Assembly: GCA_000770645.1 (NCBI GenBank)
Contig: JQID01000071.1
Span: 1 to 64,000, forward strand
DNA: 64,000 bases
Direction of reading: 5' to 3'
Source: Desulfosporosinus sp. Tol-M
GTDB lineage: Bacteria > Bacillota > Desulfitobacteriia > Desulfitobacteriales > Desulfitobacteriaceae
The stretch's first letter is position 1. Each line of letters opens with the position of its first letter. The translations under genes and the position numbers were made by a program. The notes under the pieces were generated by a model, which did no database searches, was not told the origin of the DNA, and saw only the letters and a list, made by a program, of their open reading frames with translations. This document shows, one piece after another, positions 1-9,591 of this stretch.

Positions 1-565
1 TAAATTGATTATACGAGGAATAGTAAAAGTCTTCAAAAAGATCGCTGATTGTGTTATCTGCTTTTTTTACGAATGAATTCAGTTCAACTTCAATAGCAGT
101 TTTCACATCATCTTCAAAGCTTATCTTTTCTAGATAAGAAGTCCACAATTCTGATATGTCTCCTTTTTGGCCATAAACATTTTCTGCAAATACCAGTGCT
201 TCATTGTTAGCCAAGTTATAAAATTTTTCTTGCAAAGCAGCTCTTACATTACTTATTGTCGCCTCCTGAGCTTGTCTCAATGCGTCAATCTTATTCGCCC
301 TTTGTTCTGTAAGTTTATTAATTTGCTCCTCAACCGGTTTTTGCGCCAGTGAAATCTGTTCCTTTGACTTATCAAAGATATGTATTGCTTCATCAAGAAT
401 AGTCTGTGCCCTTTTTATTCTTCCGGCAGAAAATATCCATATTTTCAACTGGTCAATAAAAGAATCTATATTTGAGTTTTCCCACAATAGTTTTCTATTT
501 TCTTTATACTTTTCCTCACCAGCCATTTGTGCAGCTAATAAGAAGACTGGAAAAACTTTTATTGG
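1..565 (-). pseudogene. C-terminal helical part of dynamin-like GTPase, out of frame with the 559-1263 ORF; runs off the window edge
   Basis: Minus-strand frame reads ...NPIKVFPVFLLAAQMAGEEKYKENRKLLWENSNIDSFIDQLKIWIFSAGRIKRAQTILDEAIHIFDKSKEQISLAQKPVEEQINKLTEQRANKIDALRQAQEATISNV... open to position 1; no start because it continues the upstream GTPase ORF. Confidence 0.65.
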
Positions 566-1263
566 GTTCCAAATCCATGATCATCCGCATATTTCTGGAT
601 TCTGTTAATGTGGCCCTGAAGGTTAGATTCTCCTTTAATAGCGAGCCAATCTGACGGTTTCTCTACAAAACGCTTGAACTTAACATCACTCATAATATTT
701 TCTTTATGATTCAGTAAAATTATAACCGGTTTATTTAAAGCTGCTACCTTTTCGATGAATTCAAGTATATCCTTCAGGATACTGTCATCTACCACCACAA
801 AACAAATTACATCAGATTCTCCAAGTACACTCTCTGCAATTTCATCATCGGTTCTTCCTGCTGCTTCTGCTGATCCAATACCGGGAGTGTCAATCAAACG
901 AAGAAGGTTCCATTGATAAACCCTGTTATATTTCGTCGTTCTCTGCTTTCCCATACCAATCTTGTCGTAACCCTGATTGGTTAGAATTGCATGCAATGTA
1001 CTTTTGCCAGCTTTCGTTCTTCCAATAAGTGAAATCGTAAAGTCTGTAATCGTACGTTCTTTTTGCGCAAGCGACATTTCTGCCAGTTGCCTCTGTTTAA
1101 ATACATTTTCATTCAGAGCTTCTATAAATAGTTTTACAATATTTGCAATTTCAGCTGACAGGCCAGTTTCAAGTGAAAGTGATCTTTTATATTTATTTAA
1201 CTGATCTATACAAGACTTATCATTTTGCAGAACATCTGTACAAACTTTTTTACAAATGTACAA
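559..1263 (-). CDS. Dynamin-like/GIMAP-type P-loop GTPase domain (N-terminal part of a frameshifted gene)
   Basis: Walker A GRTKAGKST, DTPGIG switch region, LLNHKEN (NKxD-like); first codons lie inside the transposon right end. Confidence 0.7.
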   Translation of the reverse strand: MYICKKVCTDVLQNDKSCIDQLNKYKRSLSLETGLSAEIANIVKLFIEALNENVFKQRQLAEMSLAQKERTITDFTISLIGRTKAGKSTLHAILTNQGYDKIGMGKQRTTKYNRVYQWNLLRLIDTPGIGSAEAAGRTDDEIAESVLGESDVICFVVVDDSILKDILEFIEKVAALNKPVIILLNHKENIMSDVKFKRFVEKPSDWLAIKGESNLQGHINRIQKYADDHGFGTQ

Positions 1264-1302
1264 ACTTTATTAATATTATCCAAGCTTTTTTACACAACTA
1301 CA
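1200..1302 (-). mobile_element. Right end of a second, adjacent Tn7-like element (element alpha; rest lies outside the window)
   Basis: 1235-1307 is identical to 28182-28254; contains TnsB-like sites tgtacaaac at 1237 and 1257; terminus ...ACACAACTACA followed by AAAGG. Confidence 0.8.
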
Positions 1303-1307
1303 AAAGG
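1303..1307. repeat. 5-bp target site duplication AAAGG (distal copy)
   Basis: Same 5-mer at 28250-28254 beside glmS. Confidence 0.75.
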
Positions 1308-1460
1308 TGTGGCTGTGTAAAAAAGTTTGTACAGACTTTGCCTATTCTATTATCATTGTTGGCGCAAATAGCATCATTTTGTATATAAATGTTTGAACAA
1401 AGGGAAGGAAGCTTTACCTCAAGTTTATTATTGTTTAAAATAGTTTGAACAAAATAATGA
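1308..1460 (+). mobile_element. Left end with three spaced TnsB-like sites
   Basis: TTTGTACA/TTTGAACA motifs at about 1325, 1391 and 1443. Confidence 0.75.
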
Positions 1461-1492
1461 GATGATCTCATTTTAGGAGTAGATAAATATTG

Positions 1493-2140
1493 CTACAGTG
1501 ATGCTTGGATAACTTCCCTGTACTCACTTTCCAACCGGTAACCGATATCCGCATTTTTCAGCCGATATGACTTGGTTACGATATCATTGTGTGAGTAAGC
1601 ATTTTCCTGGTCTACAAATAACGATTGCTGCCCCCAATTAGGGAAGTAATGGTTAAGCATCCTTTCTTCTAATTGACTTTGCGTCTCGGTATTCCCATCT
1701 TCTTTAATATGGCTTACGGCGCAGCCACAATCTTGTAAACCCTTGCCCACAAGAATTGCCCTGTGGCATACAATAGGATCTTTTTCCGTACACATTAACG
1801 CAATATTATAACCTTTTTGCAAACCGACCATAATTCTTTCAATCCCCACTAAGAACAAATCACTCCTGCTCACTTTTTCGAAATCAACGTAGCCTTCTGC
1901 ATTGTACAGCGTGAGATCAGAGCGCCTGGCACCTAATTCTTCCCCCATGAACAAATACATCAGTCCATGACGTTTTAGGTACTCGTGAATTTTATCTTTA
2001 TTATATTGACTCGCGTACTTGGAAAAAGGAATACTGCGAACATCGATTACACAGTCAACCTCGTATTTTCGCAACTGACTAAAAAAGAATTCGTTAGGAT
2101 AAACAGAATGTCCAATAGAATAGACCTTAAACATTTTCAT
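1493..2140 (-). CDS. DUF488 family protein
   Basis: VYSIGHSVYPNEFF...CVIDVRSIPFSKYASQYNK...LMCTEKDPIVCHRAIL. Confidence 0.85.
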   Translation of the reverse strand: MKMFKVYSIGHSVYPNEFFFSQLRKYEVDCVIDVRSIPFSKYASQYNKDKIHEYLKRHGLMYLFMGEELGARRSDLTLYNAEGYVDFEKVSRSDLFLVGIERIMVGLQKGYNIALMCTEKDPIVCHRAILVGKGLQDCGCAVSHIKEDGNTETQSQLEERMLNHYFPNWGQQSLFVDQENAYSHNDIVTKSYRLKNADIGYRLESEYREVIQASL

Positions 2141-2390
2141 TCCTCAATTCGATGTGTTCTTTAAGCCATTGTACCATATTATGGTCATTTACGATGTTCT
2201 CTAACGATCTCAGGCAAATTATTTATTCGTGTCCCTTTGACTTTAGCCTTTAGGTTATTTTAAATACCAAATAAAACCCCACAACACTTATTTTCAACAT
2301 ATACTACTATAAATATCTACCATCAGCGTCATGTAAAAACAGATTCATTCTGGCGATAGCGGACGTGGACAAGTTTTCTCTTGACCATAG

Positions 2391-2591
2391 AGTTTACCCA
2401 GTGTCAATTTATTATCACTAAAAACGGTTACGAGATTCAATAAATATACTGCCTGTGCTATAAGCTGGATCTATGTTCGTTCCGTCTTTGATACAATACC
2501 GCAGAGGTTGTTCGAGAGCGACACATGGCAAAAACGCATAGATAAGGCTTCGACGGTCATTAATGACTTCAAAAGCCTTTTTGCTTTATAA
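2391..2591 (+). pseudogene. Start-less C-terminal gene remnant (66 codons)
   Basis: Open frame SLPSVNLLSLKTVTRFNKYTACAISWIYVRSVFDTIPQRLFESDTWQKRIDKASTVINDFKSLFAL* without a usable start. Confidence 0.35.
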
Positions 2592-2770
2592 GTTAATCAA
2601 ATTCTTATGGGGTAGCCGCGGATAGCATAACTAAAATGCACACCTCTGTAATGTTACTTAGGGAAATAATTAAAAGGTATAGGCAAAATTAAAGGTTAAC
2701 CTTGATATGTTCCTTCTTACCAGCTGGAACGAAAGCATCAGATTGATGTCGGGTATGAATTTGGCTGATT

Positions 2771-2874
2771 TTCCGTTCGTGGGAATACGTCAAAGGCGTT
2801 TTTTAGGATATTTCCGTGTGAGGGAATATATCCACGATTTTATCTATTTTTATCCGTTCTCGGGAACAGGTCAA
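2771..2874. repeat. Three ~24-bp imperfect repeats spaced ~40 bp (TTTCCGTTCGTGGGAATACGTCAA-like)
   Basis: ttccgttcgtgggaatacgtcaa (2771), tttccgtgtgagggaatatatcca (2811), tatccgttctcgggaacaggtcaa (2851); each has a TTCC/GGAA inverted core. Confidence 0.55.
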
Positions 2875-2924
2875 TATATAATATGGGTTCAAATCCTGTC
2901 ATCTTCGGCGACGCAGTTGGACAA

Positions 2925-4169
2925 TTATTCCAGCAAAGCCTCCTGTTCTAACCGCATACAGCGCTCTTGCATATAGGTAAGGCACTCCGAACAGTCTTTT
3001 AGCTCAGCCCTTGCCGTCAATTCATGCAATTTTTGCGAATACTCAGACGAGAAGGATGTTGTTAACTCCGCAAATGTGATTAATTCCTGCTTATTCATTC
3101 GGTAAGGCTGAATGCTGGAGTTAATTTCACGGCGAAGTCTTGCAAGCATGCTGAACCCTCCGTAATCAATATCGCCCCAATGATACCACGGTAACTGTTC
3201 AGATGAGTGTGCAACGGCTTGAAGGAATATTTGCTTAGACGGACTGTATTGTCCTCCGTGATAGATAATGAGTTCTTCAGGCTTGCGATGCTTACTGATG
3301 TAATCAAAATAATTTGCTTTATTTTCAATGGATAAAATGCAGCGCACTCCTTTTGAAAGTGTAATCTGCGCCGTTGCCATGTCTTGTCCATAAACAGTGC
3401 TGCCGCCGCTTAGATTTGAGAAGTCCAGACATTGCCCATCTGGAAATTTAAGAGAAATTAGCCCACAGAACTCAAATTGCTCTGGGTATTTTACGATACC
3501 AATTTGATTCAACAGCTGTTCATCTGTTGTTTGGTCATCGCAGTCCAAATACTTCTTCAGAATGCGTAGCAACCGCGTCTCGACAATTCGTTCAAAATGC
3601 TTACTATCACCAAAGCAGCGAACAGAGAACACTCGTTTCAGTAGCTCTTTATCCTTGCTGGCATCTATGTACCGCAATGCTTGTAGCAGTGATTTCCGAT
3701 CCTGCGCATTCTCGGGAACCAATGCATGGAGTTTCCGCTTTTGCCGAATATACCCGCAGGTATCCTGCAAATAGTCTTTTATCCATTGCAATCGAATGGA
3801 CTCCATACACTCCGCTAACTCGACTTCAATGTTAGAAAGAATATCACTTTGCGGCTGCCTATGTATAAAGCAATAGACATTTTGCAAGTCCTCCATATTC
3901 AGCCAGACTTTTGACACGATATGATTTTCTTCGCCCTTCATCCATTCAAAACGGACGAATCCTTTGTGCGCCAATGCCTGTATACATTCATTGACGCGGA
4001 TTCGTTGCTCACTGTTTTCAATGTTGTAATCCGAGAACTCGCATTTCCCGTTCTCATACAGCTTCAGCAGAATCCTTTTTGTTGGTACTGTACCTGCGCG
4101 AAAAAAGCTGCTGCGCTCATATTTGTTCAGAAGTGCCGTTATAAGTTTTCGCTCCATCTCATCATTCAT
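2925..4169 (-). CDS. jetD: Wadjet component JetD (TOPRIM-like, DUF2220-type)
   Basis: C-terminal HWGDIDYGGFSMLARLRR TOPRIM-like motif; last gene of a JetA-B-C-D operon; likely start MNDEMERK. Confidence 0.85.
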   Translation of the reverse strand: MNDEMERKLITALLNKYERSSFFRAGTVPTKRILLKLYENGKCEFSDYNIENSEQRIRVNECIQALAHKGFVRFEWMKGEENHIVSKVWLNMEDLQNVYCFIHRQPQSDILSNIEVELAECMESIRLQWIKDYLQDTCGYIRQKRKLHALVPENAQDRKSLLQALRYIDASKDKELLKRVFSVRCFGDSKHFERIVETRLLRILKKYLDCDDQTTDEQLLNQIGIVKYPEQFEFCGLISLKFPDGQCLDFSNLSGGSTVYGQDMATAQITLSKGVRCILSIENKANYFDYISKHRKPEELIIYHGGQYSPSKQIFLQAVAHSSEQLPWYHWGDIDYGGFSMLARLRREINSSIQPYRMNKQELITFAELTTSFSSEYSQKLHELTARAELKDCSECLTYMQERCMRLEQEALLE

Positions 4170-7100
4170 TTTCAATCCACTCCGATTTTCTGGGGTCAAA
4201 CGCCTTGACGCAGGTATGTTTTCCTTCTCTTAGTACACAGAGATTCCTGTCTACCAAGGTTCCAATGTCACCGACTTTTTCGGTAGGGGCAGAAAGAATG
4301 ACCTGAAAATGGAACTGACGCAACAGCTGTACGCTGCGGATAATCCGCTCTCCGTCCATCTTGGAAAAGGCTTCGTCAAATATGATAAGACGTGCCGTAT
4401 TTTGCGTTTTATCTCGTCCTGTGCGGTATAGCTGAGCGAAGGATGCCAGCACTGCAACATAGAACGGGGTCTGTGTTTCACCACCGGATTTTTTGCCCAT
4501 TGTTTTAGACAGACGCTGGGATTCTCCATCCCGATTCACAGATTCCAAATCAAAGGTGAGATAGGTTCTAAAGTCAGTGAACATTTGAACGCGTTTGTCA
4601 TAATCGCTTTTTCCCTGCGCTTTTCCTCCGCCATCCTCATTAGTGATGATTGCAAAGAGCTCGGCAATTTCATCCTTATATTTTAGATTAAACTGCTCTG
4701 AAAAAATATTGTAGCCGCCCTCCATTTTCATGGGATCGACAAGCATATTATAATAACGCTTATATTCTGGTCTGGGAATGACTTTGAAACGGAAGCTTTC
4801 CTCGCCAAAGAAGCTGCCCTTAATTGCCGCGTTGAGTCCATTGATCTGCGTATCTGCATCCCTGATGTTGTTTTCCAAGCGGCTCAAAAAATCCTCTTGA
4901 AATTGCTCGAATGCTTTTTTGCGCGTATCCTCAATGCGGGCTATATACTCCGGCAGCTTATTTTCGGAGAGTTCTAACCACGCATCATCATAAGCATCAT
5001 TTGCCTCTGCCTTTGTATCGTACCCCATGATGTATTTGCGATTGTAATCCTGACGCAATTCAACCAAATTGCTCCAAGAGGAATTTCTGGCATTTGTTGA
5101 GCGAGCAAGTTCACGCGGGAATGCTCTGTAGATATCTTCCGCACTTCGTCTTGTTGAAATCTCACGTTGATAACGTAATCCGCCTGTACTTTCAACCCAT
5201 TCGGAATCATACTTTTGAGCAATGAACTGTAGCGATGTCTTAATTTCATATTCCAGTTTTGGAATGGTTTCCTCTTGACATACCCGTAAACGCTCTTCCA
5301 AGATACCCTGCTCTTTATTCTGCGTTCTTAAGTCTGCCTCAAGACTCTTAATGCTGATATCCAATTGGGCAAGATGATTTTTGAGCGCATCAATGGAGCT
5401 TTTATCAATAGCTGCCAGGCTGGTGCGCAATCTCATAACATCTTGTTCTAAAACAGAAGTGGTTTGCATCTCTTTTGCGTATGCCACTGCTTGCTGGATA
5501 TCGCTTTCGCCGGGAATAGATAGTTTGCTGCACAAATCAATACCAGCTTTTGCTGTGGCACAGGCAGAAATTTGATTGGTGAGCATAGTAAGCTCAAGTT
5601 TTACAACCTCAAGTCGCCTACGAATTGCGCTTTGTCCAATGGCGGGTTTTGCCCAGCGTTCTGGGTTCATAGCCCTCACAACATAGTTCTGATACAGCAT
5701 TCCATCGTCGGTGACCGCTGTACTAAAACGACGCAACTCATTTACCGTTTCGCATTTATGTACCCAACCCAAAGTGAAATTCAAAAATATTCTTACATCC
5801 GAATCGTTGGTTTGTATCTCCTCTGCAAGACTACCCGGGTCAATAGACGGGTTTTTACGACGCAGTTTCTCGATATCAACAAGACCTGTACCATACAGTT
5901 TTCGGTCACGTTTCATTGCGTCAAATACACGTAAAGCATCCCTGAAATACAGGTCTGGAACAATAATATAGTATTTCTGTGTATTTAAATAGCCTTCAAT
6001 TACATTGCGCCAACGGTCATTTTCAATCTCGGCCGCTTCTGCAACGATGGTAACCTTTACCTTGTGCTTCGCAAGAGTACGCAGCCGAGACGCAATCGCT
6101 GCTTTCAAATCTATGGCATCCTGAGGGAATTGGTAGATTCCACTTTCCAAAGAATTTTGTTCCTGTTGCAAAGCGCTTCGCCGGATGGCCAACCGTTTCT
6201 GCTCGTCTACGATACGCGAGCCAAGCTCAATTGTATGGGCGCTAAGCATCTGCACTAGGGATGATAATTCTTGTAGCCCGTTTTCTCCAACAGAAAGGAT
6301 CGACTGATCATCCATATTTGCCAAGCATTCCGCTTGCTTTAAAAAATGAGCGCTTTCCTCGCAGATATCAAGAATACGTGAATCAAGCAGTGCATCCAAG
6401 TTGCCTGTTTCAAGAGACATTAGCTTCTCTGACATACCGTTCACGCATCTATTCCAACTTGAAATGTATTTTGACAACCGGGCAATTGCTTTCTCAAAAC
6501 CTTCAAAAATGCCTTTGATTTGAGCCTCTTTTGCAACTATTTCAGATTCCAGCAGCTCAATTGCTTGTGCCGCTTCGTCGTTAATCAGTCTTGCGTGCAG
6601 CTGATTGCGCTCATCCTGCATTTGAGAGAGACGACTGCTCTGGCTTGCAATGCTTAATTCCACATCTCGAAGCTTAGATAGCAGTTCCTCCACATTTTTC
6701 TGTACTCTTTCCAGTTCGGATATTTTCATGTCCTGCTGTGCCTGATCAATCAGAAAAGAATAGAGCTGCTCATCCTGCTTTGCACGTAAAAAAGCGGTAT
6801 GCTCTACCATGGTTTGTTCTAATTGTGTAATTTTTATTTGTAAGACATTCGCTTCTTCTTCTAAACGTTTATAGCTTCTAATGTTTTCCTGCATTTGACT
6901 GACATCGACCGTTTGCTGTGTATCGCACACAAACTCTGATATAAAATCCTGAATATCAACATTTGGATTAAAAGAAACCGCTTTTTTCAGTAAAGAACCA
7001 AATCGATCACGCAATCCGCCCATTTTACCGTATAATGCCGTCCGAAATTCTCGCCCTACATCGGTAGTCTTATGGCTCGGGCAGTTCTCTTTCAGAAATT

Positions 7101-7557
7101 CTCGTAGCTTTCGAATCTCCCATGGAATTTTATTTTCCACAAATTCGCTTTGTGGAAATCCGCCATCGTACAAGAAAAACAGCTTTTGCATATCGTTCTC
7201 GGAATACACATCAAAGCAGCAGCCACCGGTAAAATACCTGTCCTTTTCCTCGTCGTAAAACTCCAATGCGATATAGCTGGTAAATCTACCATTTCGCAAA
7301 TACTTAAAGCCGAAGTCCTCATCATCCCCCAATTCGCCTTTGAGATAGCCCATTAAGGAACGATTGCCTTTTCCGCTGGCAGCTTTATTAAAATAACTGC
7401 CACTGGTATCTCCAAAAAGCACAAGCTGCATCGCATCAATAATTGTGGACTTTCCGGAGGCATTTTTACCAGTAAGAAAGTTCAGTGTCTCAAAGGATAC
7501 TGTTTCATGGGTAAAGTAATGCCAATGTATCAGAAGGAGCCTAGTTAGTTTTTTCAT
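4162..7557 (-). CDS. jetC: Wadjet component JetC (SMC/MukB-like ATPase)
   Basis: N-terminal LNFLTGKNASGKSTIIDAMQLVLFGD Walker A, long coiled coil, C-terminal SGGETQTPFYVAVLASF...LIIFDEAFSKMD. Confidence 0.92.
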   Translation of the reverse strand: MKKLTRLLLIHWHYFTHETVSFETLNFLTGKNASGKSTIIDAMQLVLFGDTSGSYFNKAASGKGNRSLMGYLKGELGDDEDFGFKYLRNGRFTSYIALEFYDEEKDRYFTGGCCFDVYSENDMQKLFFLYDGGFPQSEFVENKIPWEIRKLREFLKENCPSHKTTDVGREFRTALYGKMGGLRDRFGSLLKKAVSFNPNVDIQDFISEFVCDTQQTVDVSQMQENIRSYKRLEEEANVLQIKITQLEQTMVEHTAFLRAKQDEQLYSFLIDQAQQDMKISELERVQKNVEELLSKLRDVELSIASQSSRLSQMQDERNQLHARLINDEAAQAIELLESEIVAKEAQIKGIFEGFEKAIARLSKYISSWNRCVNGMSEKLMSLETGNLDALLDSRILDICEESAHFLKQAECLANMDDQSILSVGENGLQELSSLVQMLSAHTIELGSRIVDEQKRLAIRRSALQQEQNSLESGIYQFPQDAIDLKAAIASRLRTLAKHKVKVTIVAEAAEIENDRWRNVIEGYLNTQKYYIIVPDLYFRDALRVFDAMKRDRKLYGTGLVDIEKLRRKNPSIDPGSLAEEIQTNDSDVRIFLNFTLGWVHKCETVNELRRFSTAVTDDGMLYQNYVVRAMNPERWAKPAIGQSAIRRRLEVVKLELTMLTNQISACATAKAGIDLCSKLSIPGESDIQQAVAYAKEMQTTSVLEQDVMRLRTSLAAIDKSSIDALKNHLAQLDISIKSLEADLRTQNKEQGILEERLRVCQEETIPKLEYEIKTSLQFIAQKYDSEWVESTGGLRYQREISTRRSAEDIYRAFPRELARSTNARNSSWSNLVELRQDYNRKYIMGYDTKAEANDAYDDAWLELSENKLPEYIARIEDTRKKAFEQFQEDFLSRLENNIRDADTQINGLNAAIKGSFFGEESFRFKVIPRPEYKRYYNMLVDPMKMEGGYNIFSEQFNLKYKDEIAELFAIITNEDGGGKAQGKSDYDKRVQMFTDFRTYLTFDLESVNRDGESQRLSKTMGKKSGGETQTPFYVAVLASFAQLYRTGRDKTQNTARLIIFDEAFSKMDGERIIRSVQLLRQFHFQVILSAPTEKVGDIGTLVDRNLCVLREGKHTCVKAFDPRKSEWIENE

Positions 7558-8195
7558 ACAGACTCCTCCGTTTCCTCATCATTCTGTGTCCCGTTATTTT
7601 TCATTTCTTCCAGTTCTATCATCATATCGTTGATCCCCTGATTGGACACCATTGATAGGATAGAAGGTAAAATGAGAAGCTGATTTCCCTCGTTGCTCCA
7701 CGTACTGTCCATTTTTTGTAAGACATTATAGTGTGCCAAGGTTCGTTGAGCATCTAAGCGCTCTTTCTGGCTGGTTTTTCCCTTTTCCAAAAGTCCCAAC
7801 ATTCGCATCTTTTCCACGACGGTTTGCGTATCCGTTCGCACCGTATGAAATTGCCCGGCTTCCTCTCTATGCTCCTCGTAGATAAGACGGCAAGTATAAA
7901 GAAACAGCGTAGTAAATCGGTCCACGCGCAGGCGATTATGGTCATATATGTTGATGAGGGACATGACACCGTAGTTGTCCTCTTTCTCTAGCTTCCAGCC
8001 TGAGACAGAAAAGTACTCCTGCATCACAGGAAAAAGCCTTGAAACCATCGTATAATCGCTACTTGGCATTGTCATCTGCTGGCTGCTCTGATACTCATAG
8101 CGGACAAGATAGGTATGAGACAGGAGATAGTTGCTCAGACGCCGAAACTCGCCCTTTTCATAAGAAGACAGTTTTTCATATTCTTCACTCCACAT
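7554..8195 (-). CDS. jetB: Wadjet component JetB (DUF4194-like)
   Basis: Position between JetA and JetC with overlapping stops/starts; MSLINIYDHNRLRVDRFTTLFLYTCRLIYEE. Confidence 0.82.
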   Translation of the reverse strand: MWSEEYEKLSSYEKGEFRRLSNYLLSHTYLVRYEYQSSQQMTMPSSDYTMVSRLFPVMQEYFSVSGWKLEKEDNYGVMSLINIYDHNRLRVDRFTTLFLYTCRLIYEEHREEAGQFHTVRTDTQTVVEKMRMLGLLEKGKTSQKERLDAQRTLAHYNVLQKMDSTWSNEGNQLLILPSILSMVSNQGINDMMIELEEMKNNGTQNDEETEESV

Positions 8196-9591
8196 GGTGC
8201 AACTCCTCCTTTTTTCGGATCATCATGTGCGGAATGCGATAGCCGTTTCTTTCCATTGTTCCGTTGGCAAGTTCGACTGAATAGGTTACCTCTGGATCGT
8301 TGGCTCGCAAGACGGCTAACAACAGTAAAATGAAATCCGAATCTTCATCTATTGTAATATTTTCACTGGTAATTTCACTGTTTCCATGTGCTAGTAATTT
8401 GTCCACATAAGCACAGACTCTGGAAATCGGATAACCATTTTTAATCTGTTCTATCATGCCGCTCATCAAATCATTAAACAGCTCCTCTGAGGAATCCACC
8501 TCCAAGGGTGTAGTATCTATTCGTCGGCTTCTGACACTTTTATGGTAGAGGGATTTTCCGTCAAAAAACTCCTGACGGTTAACAATGATATTCCGCTCCA
8601 ATCTAGCTCCTATAGATTCCTGCTGCGTTGCATCACTTGAGGCATAGGCTTTCAGAAGCTGCGCCAGCTTTCCCTTAATAGTTTGATCGGCTGTCATCAG
8701 GTACCGAATCTTCTCAATGGAGCTTTTGGTGTAGTTACTATGTTTGCGGTCGATTTCTGTGATAATGCTACCCAATAACTGATAGGCATCCAGCACATAG
8801 TTAATTGCCGTAACAATGTCCCCCTGTGCCTCCTCGGGATGTTCATATTTTTTTACTGTCATGGCCCGGTCGTATATGGTTTGCATCAGAGCAGCATTGC
8901 CCAGAACCTCCATCAGGAGATTTTGAATCGGAACCATATACCGATGGATAGAATCCATGGTTTTGATTGGGTGATAAATTCGGTCAGACATTTCCTTGTA
9001 GCTTTCAAAATGGTTCTGAAGTAAATCATTGATACCACTTTGGTTTTCAATCCCCCTTAGGTAGCTGCGAATTCCATGATAAAGGCTACGGAGTTGGTAT
9101 TGCAATTGTTCGGTATTTGTTTTTGCAGAGAGCACAGCCTCGTACATCTGATCCACATGATCTGATTTAGCTTGTTTTAGCGCGGAATAAGTCGCAAAAA
9201 CAAGAGAGTTATATTCTTGTGTTCCTCCGTTGCCCAATTCACCTAGAAGCTTCATCACCGGAATTGCGTATGGTTGTGGTGTAATGATTTCAATAAAAGA
9301 GCCATCCAAAAACTCTTTTTCCACCCATCCCGTTTTGATAAAACGGCCAAGTATTAGTCTGGCTTTTCCGCTAAATGTCAAACTTCCTTCGGTAATTTCA
9401 TCATCTTCTTCGGGCATAAAATCTTTATCTTCCTGCAAGGAGATGAGAGCAGAAATATAATCATCTACCTTGATGTTTAGTTCAAATTGAAACATTTGGT
9501 GCAAAAGTAGCAGAGCTTCTACATATATCTCTCGATTTGTTGACACCAAAACCGAGAAAAAGTTTCTGGGCAACACATCGAAAACGGCCAT
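8185..9591 (-). CDS. jetA: Wadjet component JetA (MukF/kleisin-like; type II-like)
   Basis: MAVFDVLPRNFFSVLVSTNREIYVEALLLLHQMF; first gene of the operon. Confidence 0.82.
   Translation of the reverse strand: MAVFDVLPRNFFSVLVSTNREIYVEALLLLHQMFQFELNIKVDDYISALISLQEDKDFMPEEDDEITEGSLTFSGKARLILGRFIKTGWVEKEFLDGSFIEIITPQPYAIPVMKLLGELGNGGTQEYNSLVFATYSALKQAKSDHVDQMYEAVLSAKTNTEQLQYQLRSLYHGIRSYLRGIENQSGINDLLQNHFESYKEMSDRIYHPIKTMDSIHRYMVPIQNLLMEVLGNAALMQTIYDRAMTVKKYEHPEEAQGDIVTAINYVLDAYQLLGSIITEIDRKHSNYTKSSIEKIRYLMTADQTIKGKLAQLLKAYASSDATQQESIGARLERNIIVNRQEFFDGKSLYHKSVRSRRIDTTPLEVDSSEELFNDLMSGMIEQIKNGYPISRVCAYVDKLLAHGNSEITSENITIDEDSDFILLLLAVLRANDPEVTYSVELANGTMERNGYRIPHMMIRKKEELHHVE

Noticed and set aside
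977-1388. Plus-strand ORFs 977-1204 and 1143-1388 (and 167-352, 472-654)
   Set aside because: Antisense to the GTPase gene or across transposon ends; low-complexity translations without family motifs.
2700-2900. CRISPR array
   Set aside because: Only three degenerate repeat units with short spacing and no cas genes; does not meet CRISPR criteria.
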